The position numbers and the translations under genes are program-made. Positions 51,075 to 59,120 of a DNA stretch of 64,000 bases are shown here, one piece after another. Under the pieces are notes generated by a model. It had not been told where the DNA came from and searched no databases. It was given only the letters and a program-made list of their open reading frames with translations. This stretch comes from Anaerolineae bacterium (GTDB lineage: Bacteria; Chloroflexota; Anaerolineae; Promineifilales; Promineifilaceae), in contig JAHDWJ010000017.1 of assembly GCA_023384415.1 (NCBI GenBank), positions 1 through 64,000 on the forward strand, written 5' to 3'. Each line of letters starts with the position of its first letter. The first letter of the stretch is position 1.

Positions 51075-51084
51075 CCATCCGTGT

Positions 51085-53706
51085 TTAACGGCGCAGGAGT
51101 GAAGGCAAAAAGGTGCGGAAGATGTCTAGCAGAGGGAACGGCTCCGCGGCCGCGCCTATCACCTCAATCTCACTCAACGCCGCTACCTGGCTCCAATACC
51201 AGCGGCCGCTGGTGCTGTTAATCGTAAAGCGGAGCCGGTCAATCACCACCGGGGATGCCAACGTGATGACCGTGCCTCCATTGGTTAAGGGCTGCACCCG
51301 CCCCGTGTTGATCGTCTGCACCAGGCTGCCGTTGTGGTACAGCCGCAAGGTACCTGTCTCCACATAATAATCCCCATATTGGGCCGGATCACCAAAACCG
51401 CCCCAATCTCCCCCCTTAGGTGGCGGGCCAACCAATAAAATTGAGGTCACACGCACATCACTGGGCCAGGTCAGATCTACCCACTGCCCATTGCTGCTGC
51501 CCAATTGGGATATCCAGCCGGTGCTGCGATCCTGGTATGGCCCTTCGCTGGGAATGGGGCCGCCGGGTGGGGTAGGCACCCACCCGCGCCGGTCGTTGAT
51601 TTTGGCCGGGACAAACGGGAGATATGGGTTGTTTTCGGCGGTGTGATAGCTGCTGGCAGAAGCGGCCGCATACGGGGCCACATTGGTCCATCCCTGCTCG
51701 GCCTGGGTCATCACATCATCCAGCGAACCGCTCACATGTCCCAGATGGCAGCCGACACAAGTGACCGTTTCCCCCGGCCGCGCCCAGGCACTCCCCTGGG
51801 CAAACGAGGTATACCCCCGGTTCCAATCCCGGACAACCCGTCCGTTGGCATCCCGCAGGACAATAAACCCCATCACATCGGCCGGAACGGTGGCCGTAAA
51901 TGCGCCCGCAGCGGTGACGGGCACTTCGGCCCACAGTACGGCCCGCAAGGCATTGTCGGCCCGGAAATTGTGGCAGGGCTGCGGCCAATTGTTGTAACAA
52001 TACGCCCCGGTAAACTGGTTGGCATCCAGCCATATCTGGGCGGTGCTGATGCTGCCCGGCGGCGGGGAGTTGTTGATAAAGGGAGCATAAAGAGAGCCAT
52101 TGGCATACACATTGGGGTTGTGGATAGTGGCTGTCTGAATCTGGCCTGGCCCGTTTTGGCTGAACCAATATTCGGGCAGGCTGTTGGGCACATTGCCGAA
52201 GCGAGGATCATCATTGGCGATGGTGGTAAAGGCATCGGGCAGAGCCGTCCAGCCCACCCGTGCCACCACTGGTTTGGCATCCATGATGTCCGCTGTAGCC
52301 ATGTTGATGCTGCCCAGGTTAATGGTCACCAGGGTTTTGTTGCTACCATCCAGGTTCATGGTGTAGAGCCGGTAACGGACATTGGAGCCTTGCAAATTGA
52401 CGGTGTAACTACCCTCGGTGTAAGTTCCAGAGGTGGGCAGGCTGTTATCTGTACTTGATTGGGAGTACAAAATGGTGCCATCGGGCAGCCCCCAAGGGTG
52501 TAGGGCATACGGGCCGGCATAATTACCCTGTCCCCACGCCTGGTCGTAGGTGAGGCCGGCGATAGCGTCGGTGGTATTGGCGTACATCATCTCCAGCCCC
52601 GGCCGGCCGACGCGGATGCCGGTGTTGAAGGTGGAATGAACCATGGTGTTGTCTGGCTGCATGACGTAGGCCACGTATAGTTGACCACCGGCGAGAATGG
52701 GGGCTGGCTGCGCGGCCGCGAACGTATCACTCGTGCCCGTATCATCATCCAGGTTCCACACATACCGGGGCGTCCAGACAACTCGCTGAAAATCGGTACC
52801 ATCCGGGTTCAGGGTCATCAGGTGCCAGGTATTGGGGCCGCGCCGGATAGGAAACCCTTCGGGCAAAATCGCCTCAGCCGGGTTAAACGGCTGATCTGGA
52901 TTCGCCAGAATAATGGTGCCATCGGGCATAACCGTATTGGTGGCGGCATTGTCAATCCGGTTATACAGCCATTGATCGCTGGGCTGGTTAAACTGGTTCC
53001 ACCAGCGAGAAACCATAATGCGGCCATCGGGCAGGGGAGTAGGGTGCAGGGAGCTGGCTCGTTCGGTGGTGATACGGCGCATTTGGGCGCCGTTTCCGTT
53101 CATAATGTACACATTGAAGGTGCGGCGGCCGTCATAATGGGCACGGGTGGGGTAGCGGGATGAGTTAAAAACAATGCGCCCATCAGCCAGATAAGCCGGG
53201 AAGAGATCGTCGTAATGGCCATAAGTTTCCTGATTACCAAACTGCCCGGCGTTAGGAATCTGGACGGTGGAGTTGGAAAAGGTAAGCTGCTGAAAGCCGG
53301 TGCCGTTGACGTTGATCTCATAAAGCCGCCAGCCATAATCTGGGGAGTTTTTGTTCAGGCTTTTGGTGCCGGCAAAGACGATTTTCGTGCCGGTAAAGTT
53401 GACATCGGGGGATTGGATATCTACCAACCCAGGGGTGTTATATACGGTGAGGCTGCCATCAGGCTGGCGCAGCACCAGGCGGCTGTAGGGAGCGAATTTG
53501 TCTATGCCGGTGCCGAACTGGCCGGCCGGCCCTAACTCGCTGTGGAAGATGGAGTCCCTCGTTGCCAGGTGAGAGCGGGCCACAAAGACGATAGGGGGCA
53601 GGATACTGGTTTCCGGGGGTGGGGTGAGGCCGTAGGTGATGGAAGCAAAGCTGGCGAGGATGAGCAGGGGAAGGATGATTTTGAGGATAAGGGGGTTACG
53701 AATCAT
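51085..53706 (-). CDS. Secreted haem-c beta-propeller protein with discoidin-like domain
   Basis: This 873-residue protein is exported (signal ILKIILPLLILASFASITYG). Residues about 60-520 form a TolB/PD40-like beta-propeller with blades such as LYEINVNGTGFQQLTFS, VYIMNGNGAQMRRITTER and LYTMNLDGSNKTLVTI. A single haem c motif, CVGCH, is in GETVTCVGCHLGHVSGSLDD near residue 660. Residues about 680-850 look like an F5/8 (discoidin) carbohydrate-binding domain (STGWISQLGSSNGQWVDLTW onward). The layout recalls the middle region of hydrazine synthase alpha subunit, but only one haem motif is present. The C-terminus ends TFLPSLLRR, a tail shared with two neighbours. Function is unknown. Confidence 0.72.
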   Translation of the reverse strand: MIRNPLILKIILPLLILASFASITYGLTPPPETSILPPIVFVARSHLATRDSIFHSELGPAGQFGTGIDKFAPYSRLVLRQPDGSLTVYNTPGLVDIQSPDVNFTGTKIVFAGTKSLNKNSPDYGWRLYEINVNGTGFQQLTFSNSTVQIPNAGQFGNQETYGHYDDLFPAYLADGRIVFNSSRYPTRAHYDGRRTFNVYIMNGNGAQMRRITTERASSLHPTPLPDGRIMVSRWWNQFNQPSDQWLYNRIDNAATNTVMPDGTIILANPDQPFNPAEAILPEGFPIRRGPNTWHLMTLNPDGTDFQRVVWTPRYVWNLDDDTGTSDTFAAAQPAPILAGGQLYVAYVMQPDNTMVHSTFNTGIRVGRPGLEMMYANTTDAIAGLTYDQAWGQGNYAGPYALHPWGLPDGTILYSQSSTDNSLPTSGTYTEGSYTVNLQGSNVRYRLYTMNLDGSNKTLVTINLGSINMATADIMDAKPVVARVGWTALPDAFTTIANDDPRFGNVPNSLPEYWFSQNGPGQIQTATIHNPNVYANGSLYAPFINNSPPPGSISTAQIWLDANQFTGAYCYNNWPQPCHNFRADNALRAVLWAEVPVTAAGAFTATVPADVMGFIVLRDANGRVVRDWNRGYTSFAQGSAWARPGETVTCVGCHLGHVSGSLDDVMTQAEQGWTNVAPYAAASASSYHTAENNPYLPFVPAKINDRRGWVPTPPGGPIPSEGPYQDRSTGWISQLGSSNGQWVDLTWPSDVRVTSILLVGPPPKGGDWGGFGDPAQYGDYYVETGTLRLYHNGSLVQTINTGRVQPLTNGGTVITLASPVVIDRLRFTINSTSGRWYWSQVAALSEIEVIGAAAEPFPLLDIFRTFLPSLLRR

Positions 53707-53915
53707 AGCTACTCCTGGAAGTGGGTTTGTGAGTGGCGAGTGTGCGAGTAGCGTAATGAACTATATCGCACGTTTCACGCACCACGTTTCACGATAACGG
53801 GTTTGCGGCCGCGGCGGGTATGGTACTTTGGTCATGGGTATGCCCCCAGGAAGATGGACCATCGCCATGAGCATATTTGACTGGTAAACATACCAGCGAT
53901 ACAGGATCCAGCCTA

Positions 53916-53924
53916 TGTTATAAT
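53916..53924 (+). promoter_or_regulatory. Extended -10 box of the antitoxin-PIN operon
   Basis: TGTTATAAT (TGnTATAAT) lies 50 bases before ATG 53975. The spacer to a -35 box is not convincing. The TGnTATAAT arrangement resembles those at 167-175 and 5193-5201. Confidence 0.5.
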
Positions 53925-53974
53925 GAGAGTACTACCAGATATTGGCGGAATCTGTAACAAAGGAATGTGAGCTG

Positions 53975-54268
53975 ATGACCCAAATTGCCCTGACTGAACC
54001 CTCTTTGCTTCGCCGCACTGTGGTTGAAGTTGCCAATCTCCCCGATGATGATTTAGTCATCCTTTTGGATATTGTAACCTTGCTTAAACAGCAGCGAACT
54101 ACACAAATGGTAGAAGATATTGGCCGAGCCGCTCGACAACGGGCAATGGTTTTGCGTGATCAACCACATGATCAACTAGCTGCCCAATTCCGTGAGGTCG
54201 GTGAAAAGATACGCCATCAAGCAATTACCAACGGATCGGCTATAGAGGGGGATTGGGAAGGTGACTAA
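53975..54268 (+). CDS. Antitoxin of a PIN-domain toxin pair
   Basis: This 97-residue protein is small and helical: VVEVANLPDDDLVILLDIVT, then LLKQQRTTQMVEDIGRAARQ. The later acidic and basic mix is typical of antitoxins that pair with PIN toxins. ATG 53975 was chosen because an in-frame ATG 33 bases earlier lacks a ribosome site and lies close to the -10 box. It overlaps the toxin gene by eight bases, so the two are co-translated. I do not recognise the DNA-binding fold; the call rests on gene context. The region has no GCGGCCGC site. Confidence 0.65.
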   Translation: MTQIALTEPSLLRRTVVEVANLPDDDLVILLDIVTLLKQQRTTQMVEDIGRAARQRAMVLRDQPHDQLAAQFREVGEKIRHQAITNGSAIEGDWEGD

Positions 54269-54719
54269 TCACCTGCGTGCTGTATTGGACACCAATGTTT
54301 TTGTGTCTACTTTTTTAAGCCGCAGCCCTACCAACCCAACGCAAGAGTTAATCAACCGCTGGTTAGCCAGTGAGTTTACCTTATTAATCTGTGATGCTAT
54401 TGTAGACGAACTCATTGAAAAGTTGGTCGAGCGCGGGATTGCTAAGGTAGATATCGAAAATCTTGCAGCCTTGCTTAACGCCCTGGCAGAATGGGTCTCT
54501 GTACCAAATGACAGTATCAAACCGGTGATTATCGCTGATGCCGATGATGACGTTGTGGTTGCCTGTGCGCTGGTTGGGGGAGCCGATTTCTTGGTTACGT
54601 ATGATCCTCATATTGGAGCGTTAGGCGATTTTTATGAAGGGGTGTGGATAGCAAAAGCATTGCCCTTTCTTTGGGCGATACGAGGTGATCAGCCCCATGA
54701 TACAACTAAGAGCAACTAA
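54261..54719 (+). CDS. PIN-domain toxin (TIGR00305-like)
   Basis: This 152-residue protein starts at GTG 54261. It has the PIN nuclease acidic residues: Asp in LRAVLDTNVFVSTFL, a Glu in CDAIVDELIEKL, and two acidic positions in IIADADDDVVVACALVGGAD followed by FLVTYDPHI. This matches the family called putative toxin component, PIN family. Such enzymes cut RNA with magnesium or manganese in the cytoplasm and are held in check by the upstream antitoxin. The gene ends seven bases before the convergent WecG-type gene stop. Confidence 0.88.
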   Translation: MTNHLRAVLDTNVFVSTFLSRSPTNPTQELINRWLASEFTLLICDAIVDELIEKLVERGIAKVDIENLAALLNALAEWVSVPNDSIKPVIIADADDDVVVACALVGGADFLVTYDPHIGALGDFYEGVWIAKALPFLWAIRGDQPHDTTKSN

Positions 54720-54725
54720 CTTACT

Positions 54726-55496
54726 TCATCCCCTGCCTCCCGCTTTTTGCCATAGCAATCGCCATACAAACCTGGGTAAAGCCAACATCCGCCGCCAGCG
54801 CCACGGTTCGCGCCAGAGGCGGTAAAGCCACTCTACCCCCAGATGCTGCATCCAGCGAGGGGCGCGGGTTGCTTTACCGCTGATGAAATCTAATGCCCCC
54901 CCCACGCCAATGGCCACCTGGACAGTGGTAAGGCGGCCACGATTCCGGTGAATCCATTTATCTTGCTGCGGGGCCCCGTAGGCCACATACAGCAGCCTGG
55001 CCCCACTGGCGTTAATGCGGCCGCAAATCCTCTCATCCTCAGCCGGATCCGGGGAACCAGCATAACTCCCCGCAACAATCAGACCAGGATAAAGCGTTTG
55101 CAACACCTGTCCGGCCTGCTCGGCCACCCCCTCAGCCGCCCCCAGGAGAAAGAGCGGCCAGTGGTGCGCGGCCGCGGCCGCAGCCAGGTGGTAGACCAGC
55201 TCCGAACCGGGCACCCGTTCCGGGATGGGCTGCCCCAACCAGCGGGCCGCCCATAGCAGCCCCACCCCATCCGGGATGCACAAATCCGCCTGGTTAAGGA
55301 TGTCATAAAACGTATGGTCCCGCTGCGCGGCCATGACAAATTCCGGGTTGGGAGTACAAATCTGGTGTAGGTGTGCCCCCGCCATGAACGCCTCAACCTG
55401 GGCTACCGTCTGGGCCATAGTCAGGCCATCCACCGGGACACCCAGGATGGAAACGGGAGAGCGGTCAGGGAGTTTTATGGGGTGACTTTTATCCAC
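54726..55496 (-). CDS. WecG/TagA/CpsF family glycosyltransferase (GT26)
   Basis: This 256-residue enzyme has the GT26 signature: ICTPNPEFVMAAQRD, LCIPDGVGLLWAARWLG with the catalytic Asp region, ERVPGSELVYHLAAAA, and YVAYGAPQQDKWIHRNR. It ends with a basic C-terminal segment that targets the membrane. GT26 enzymes add N-acetylmannosaminuronic acid or a similar sugar to a lipid-linked acceptor in teichoic-acid or capsule synthesis. It stands alone, convergent with the PIN toxin gene. A double GCGGCCGC encodes the AAAAAAAH stretch. Confidence 0.9.
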   Translation of the reverse strand: MDKSHPIKLPDRSPVSILGVPVDGLTMAQTVAQVEAFMAGAHLHQICTPNPEFVMAAQRDHTFYDILNQADLCIPDGVGLLWAARWLGQPIPERVPGSELVYHLAAAAAAHHWPLFLLGAAEGVAEQAGQVLQTLYPGLIVAGSYAGSPDPAEDERICGRINASGARLLYVAYGAPQQDKWIHRNRGRLTTVQVAIGVGGALDFISGKATRAPRWMQHLGVEWLYRLWREPWRWRRMLALPRFVWRLLWQKAGGRG

Positions 55497-55524
55497 TACG
55501 TTGGATCAGGTAACGGTAGGAGAA

Positions 55525-55578
55525 TGCTGGAAGATAGATAAACAGTGGTATTTGCCCTCTGGCATCCATCTTCCAGCA
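55525..55578. repeat. TGCTGGAAGAT inverted repeat
   Basis: TGCTGGAAGAT (55525-55535) pairs perfectly with ATCTTCCAGCA (55568-55578). It sits upstream of the GT26 start and downstream of the first PQQ dehydrogenase-type gene. Confidence 0.6.
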
Positions 55579-55732
55579 AAATTTATCAGGATAGCGATCA
55601 GTACCAAATCAACTTCTTACAGAAAGCAACAACTGATCCACAAATGACACCGATTTTCACAGATAAGGATTCTGTGGTCATCTGTAAGATCTGTGGCTAA
55701 AGCCTTTCTGGCTTGTTCAGTTTAGGGCCAGA

Positions 55733-57700
55733 TCAATCGCGAAGCGTTAGCGGCATATACACGTCAATACCGCCGATAATGGTGGTGACCGGTGTGGTCC
55801 CAACCGCGCTGGTTTGATCTGAGGTCACACTGTAGGTGTCATTGATGATGGTTTGGGTAGCCGTGACCACAAACTGCACCTGAAGGGAACCTTGGGCGGC
55901 CAAATGGGGAGAGGTCCAGGTGACAACCCCGGCAGCGTAGCTGCCCCCAGTGATGTAGGTGGCCCCAGTGGGCACCGTATCACTGATGATCAGGTTGTGG
56001 GCATCGCCAGTGCCGGTGTTATTAACCGTGAGCGTGTAAGTGATCAGCTGACTTGGTTGGGCACTGCCTGGTCCCGTTTTGGTGATGCTCAAAATGGGCT
56101 GTTGGACTTGTTGAATGGTTGTAACAACAGCCCCACTGCCATTGGCATTGACCTGATTGGAGGTGACCCCATACCGGGTGTTGGTGATGGTCTGGTTCGC
56201 ATTGACGGTGTATTGCACCGAAGTGCTGCCGCCGGCGGCCAGGTTGGGAATGTTCCAACTGACGACACCGCCGCTGTGGGAACCGCCGCTGACGTAGGTA
56301 GCCCCGGCCGGTACCCAATCACGCACGACCAGACTGGTCGCGGCCGCGTTGCCCGTATTGGTCACGGTAAGGGTATACACAATAGGGGCACCAGCATTGG
56401 CTGTGCTGGGGCCGCTCATGGTCACAAACAACGCTGGCGATGAGGGTGTACCTTCCACCAACCGCTGCACCGTCCCAGTAGCGCGATTGGCTACAAACAA
56501 CGCCCCATCTACATTTTGCCCAAACGCCGCCCGGCCAGAAACAGGTGTACTGGGATGCTGGGTGCCGGTCCAACCGCCCTGTCCATCTGGGGCAATATCC
56601 CAAAAATGACCGGAACAAAAATCGGTCAGCACATAGCGACCAAAGAGAGCCGGGTATTGGCTGCCCCGGTAAACATAACCCCCGGTCACCGAGCATTGGG
56701 GTGAACTGCGGCTGTAAGCAAACACAGGGAACACATAATTGCTGGCCGGGCCACAGCCAGAGGTATTGTAAGGGTTGTTGCCTTCATAACAGCGCCAGCC
56801 ATAATTCTCCCCCCCCTGGCTGTATACCGGTTGGAAATCAATCTCTTCCCAACTCCCTTGACCAACATCCCCCATCCAGAAATCGCCTGTCCAGGCATCA
56901 AAGGAAGATCGCCACGGATTGCGTAACCCTGAAGCCCAAATTTCATCACAGGTCCCCCCTGCCCCATTGATGAAAGGATTGTCATTGGGAATGGTATAGC
57001 TGCCGGTGCCTATACCCACACAATCAGGCGCGGCCCCCGGCCCCTGGTCAACATCAATACGGACGATTTTGCCTAACAAAGTAGTCATGGTCTGGGCATA
57101 ATTGCCCGTATCGCCGCTGCCCCCCCCATCTCCCAGGGGGATGTAGAGATAGCCATCAGGCCCAAAATGAATGTCGCCAGCGTTATGATTCCAGTTGTGC
57201 TGGCCCACTGTTAGGATAATTTGTTCACTGGCCGGGTTGGCAACATTGGGATCTCCTGTGACCTGGAAGCGGGAGATACGAGTACGGCGGACACCGGAAG
57301 TGGTATTGATGTAGTTGACATAAAAATAGCCATTACTACTGTAGTTAGGATGGAACGCCAGCCCCAACAGCCCTTCTTCATTGTCGGAACGATCAACCCG
57401 GTCGGTAATGTCAAGGAATGGGGTAGCCAACACGGTGCCATCAGACTGAATAATTCTGATGCGGCCGACTTGCTCAAGGGCAAAGAGACGGCTGTCGCCG
57501 GCGTGGGCCAGACTAACCGGCTCGTTGAGGCCAGAAGCAAAGGCGGTTAAGGAAAAGGTAACGGCTTCGGGTGCGGCCGCAGCGGATGAGGAGGGGAGAG
57601 CGGCCGCAATAAGCCAACTCATCAGCGGCAGCAGCAAAACCCCAGCTAACAAAAAGATAAATCGCTTTACCATCGTCTGGTTACTCTGTGTCTCAAGCAT
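55733..57700 (-). CDS. Secreted PQQ-dependent sugar dehydrogenase with two DUF11 repeats
   Basis: This 655-residue protein has a signal peptide (LAGVLLLPLMSWLIAAALP), a six-bladed propeller of the glucose/sorbosone dehydrogenase family (about 45-420) and two DUF11 repeats (about 425-640), each with a YTLTVTNTGNA-type strand. Propeller motifs include HNAGDIHFGPDGYLYIPLGD, a PQQ/calcium-site loop, and IWASGLRNPWRSSFD. It would oxidise a sugar outside the cell with PQQ as cofactor, or act as a binding domain if PQQ is absent. No PQQ synthesis genes are in the window. The C-terminus ends VYMPLTLRD, the shared tail motif. It is the last of three paralogues in one direction. Confidence 0.88.
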   Translation of the reverse strand: MLETQSNQTMVKRFIFLLAGVLLLPLMSWLIAAALPSSSAAAAPEAVTFSLTAFASGLNEPVSLAHAGDSRLFALEQVGRIRIIQSDGTVLATPFLDITDRVDRSDNEEGLLGLAFHPNYSSNGYFYVNYINTTSGVRRTRISRFQVTGDPNVANPASEQIILTVGQHNWNHNAGDIHFGPDGYLYIPLGDGGGSGDTGNYAQTMTTLLGKIVRIDVDQGPGAAPDCVGIGTGSYTIPNDNPFINGAGGTCDEIWASGLRNPWRSSFDAWTGDFWMGDVGQGSWEEIDFQPVYSQGGENYGWRCYEGNNPYNTSGCGPASNYVFPVFAYSRSSPQCSVTGGYVYRGSQYPALFGRYVLTDFCSGHFWDIAPDGQGGWTGTQHPSTPVSGRAAFGQNVDGALFVANRATGTVQRLVEGTPSSPALFVTMSGPSTANAGAPIVYTLTVTNTGNAAATSLVVRDWVPAGATYVSGGSHSGGVVSWNIPNLAAGGSTSVQYTVNANQTITNTRYGVTSNQVNANGSGAVVTTIQQVQQPILSITKTGPGSAQPSQLITYTLTVNNTGTGDAHNLIISDTVPTGATYITGGSYAAGVVTWTSPHLAAQGSLQVQFVVTATQTIINDTYSVTSDQTSAVGTTPVTTIIGGIDVYMPLTLRD

Positions 57701-57765
57701 AATCTACTCCTATAAAAAAGGGCCAAGGGCAGGGTAAAATCGTTATTTGCAGTGCGGCAACCTTA

Positions 57766-59037
57766 CTAACTCCGCGTGACTAAAGGTAAGAAAACAGGTG
57801 GCCGCACAGTAATGCGGTAGAGAGAGCGAGTGGCCGTGTTATCAAATAGGATAACATACAACTCCCCATCTACCCCTTCACCAAAACCGCTAGGGCTGGA
57901 GAACGAAGGCAATATTTTGCCCTGGAACTGGACATCCCAGCCATCAATCGGATTGCCACTGATGGTCCAAAAATTACCACTGCAAAAGTCAGCAAAAACG
58001 TAAACCCCCTGAAGCTGCGGCCAGGCTGTGCCCCGGTAAACATACCCTCCAGTAACGGCACAGCCGTTAGCCCCATGATCATAATCGAAGATGGGCATGT
58101 CATAATTCCCTGCCGGGCCGCAGCCAGTTATAACAGGGCCGGGCTGTGTTCCTTCCCAGCAGCGCCAGCCATAATTTTCGCCGCCGCTGCTGCTGGCTGG
58201 AGCAAAGTTTATCTCCTCACGAGTAAACTCGCCTACATCACCAATGTACAGGTCGCCAGTGCTGCGATCAAAACTAAACCGCCACGGATTACGCAGCCCA
58301 ATGGCCCAAATTTCATCACAGGCGCCCCCCGCCCCATCAACCAGGGGGTTGTTCGCCGGGATGGTATAAAGGCCGGCCGCGTCACATTCTGCCGGGTTAC
58401 CGCCACCGTTTACATCCAGGCGCAGTAGCTTGCCCAATAAAGTATCGGTGCGCTGCCCATTGTTGGCAGGGTCACCAAAATCTCCCCCATCACCGGTGCT
58501 AAGGTAAAGATACCCATCAGGCCCAAAATGGAGATCCCCCCCATTGTTATCACCGAAGGGTTGGCTGAGGGTAAGCACAATTTGTTCGCTGGCAGGGTTG
58601 GCGATGTTGGGATCAGCGGTAACGGTAAAGCGAGAGAGGCGGCTGTAAAGCTGGCTGCCATTTTCATGGGTGTAATAGACGTAAAAGTAGCCGTTGCTGG
58701 TATAGTTGGGATGAAAAGCCAGGGAGAGCAGCCCCCCCTGAAAACCAACAGCAACCCGGTCGCTGATGTCCAGAAAGGGGGTAGCCAGGACGGTGCCATC
58801 GGCCAGGACGATGCGGATGAGGCCGGCCGCCTCAGTTACAAAAAGGCGGGTGTCTCCAGCGTTGGTGACGCCCGTGGCCGAAGCAAAACCGGTGGCGACT
58901 TCTTCGGCGTTGAGAAAAACCGGGGAAGTACTGCCCTGGGCAGACTGTTGGCTTGGGGCAAAAGCGAATAAAGGGGTCGCGGCCGCGAGGCATACCAACA
59001 GCCACCCGGTCACGCGCCAAAAACGGTTACTCAACAT
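57766..59037 (-). CDS. Secreted PQQ-dependent sugar dehydrogenase
   Basis: This 423-residue protein has a signal peptide (VTGWLLVCLAAATPLFAFA) and a single glucose/sorbosone-dehydrogenase propeller. Motifs include NNGGDLHFGPDGYLYLSTGD, then IWAIGLRNPWRFSFD and CWEGTQPGPVITGCGPAGN. It is similar to the paralogue downstream but lacks DUF11 repeats. The C-terminus ends VFLPLVTRS, matching the tails at 51085 and 55733. GAGGAG lies just before the ATG. The sugar substrate is unknown. Confidence 0.88.
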   Translation of the reverse strand: MLSNRFWRVTGWLLVCLAAATPLFAFAPSQQSAQGSTSPVFLNAEEVATGFASATGVTNAGDTRLFVTEAAGLIRIVLADGTVLATPFLDISDRVAVGFQGGLLSLAFHPNYTSNGYFYVYYTHENGSQLYSRLSRFTVTADPNIANPASEQIVLTLSQPFGDNNGGDLHFGPDGYLYLSTGDGGDFGDPANNGQRTDTLLGKLLRLDVNGGGNPAECDAAGLYTIPANNPLVDGAGGACDEIWAIGLRNPWRFSFDRSTGDLYIGDVGEFTREEINFAPASSSGGENYGWRCWEGTQPGPVITGCGPAGNYDMPIFDYDHGANGCAVTGGYVYRGTAWPQLQGVYVFADFCSGNFWTISGNPIDGWDVQFQGKILPSFSSPSGFGEGVDGELYVILFDNTATRSLYRITVRPPVFLPLVTRS

Positions 59038-59120
59038 GATAAACTCCTCTGAAAATAAGGATGAATGATGAATTAGGAATTATGAAAGGGTCTATACCCA
59101 CAAACTCGCAAACTCGCATC

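Noticed and set aside
51085..53706. True hydrazine synthase subunit
   Set aside because: Only one haem c motif is present and no other anammox gene is near; the propeller similarity alone is not enough.
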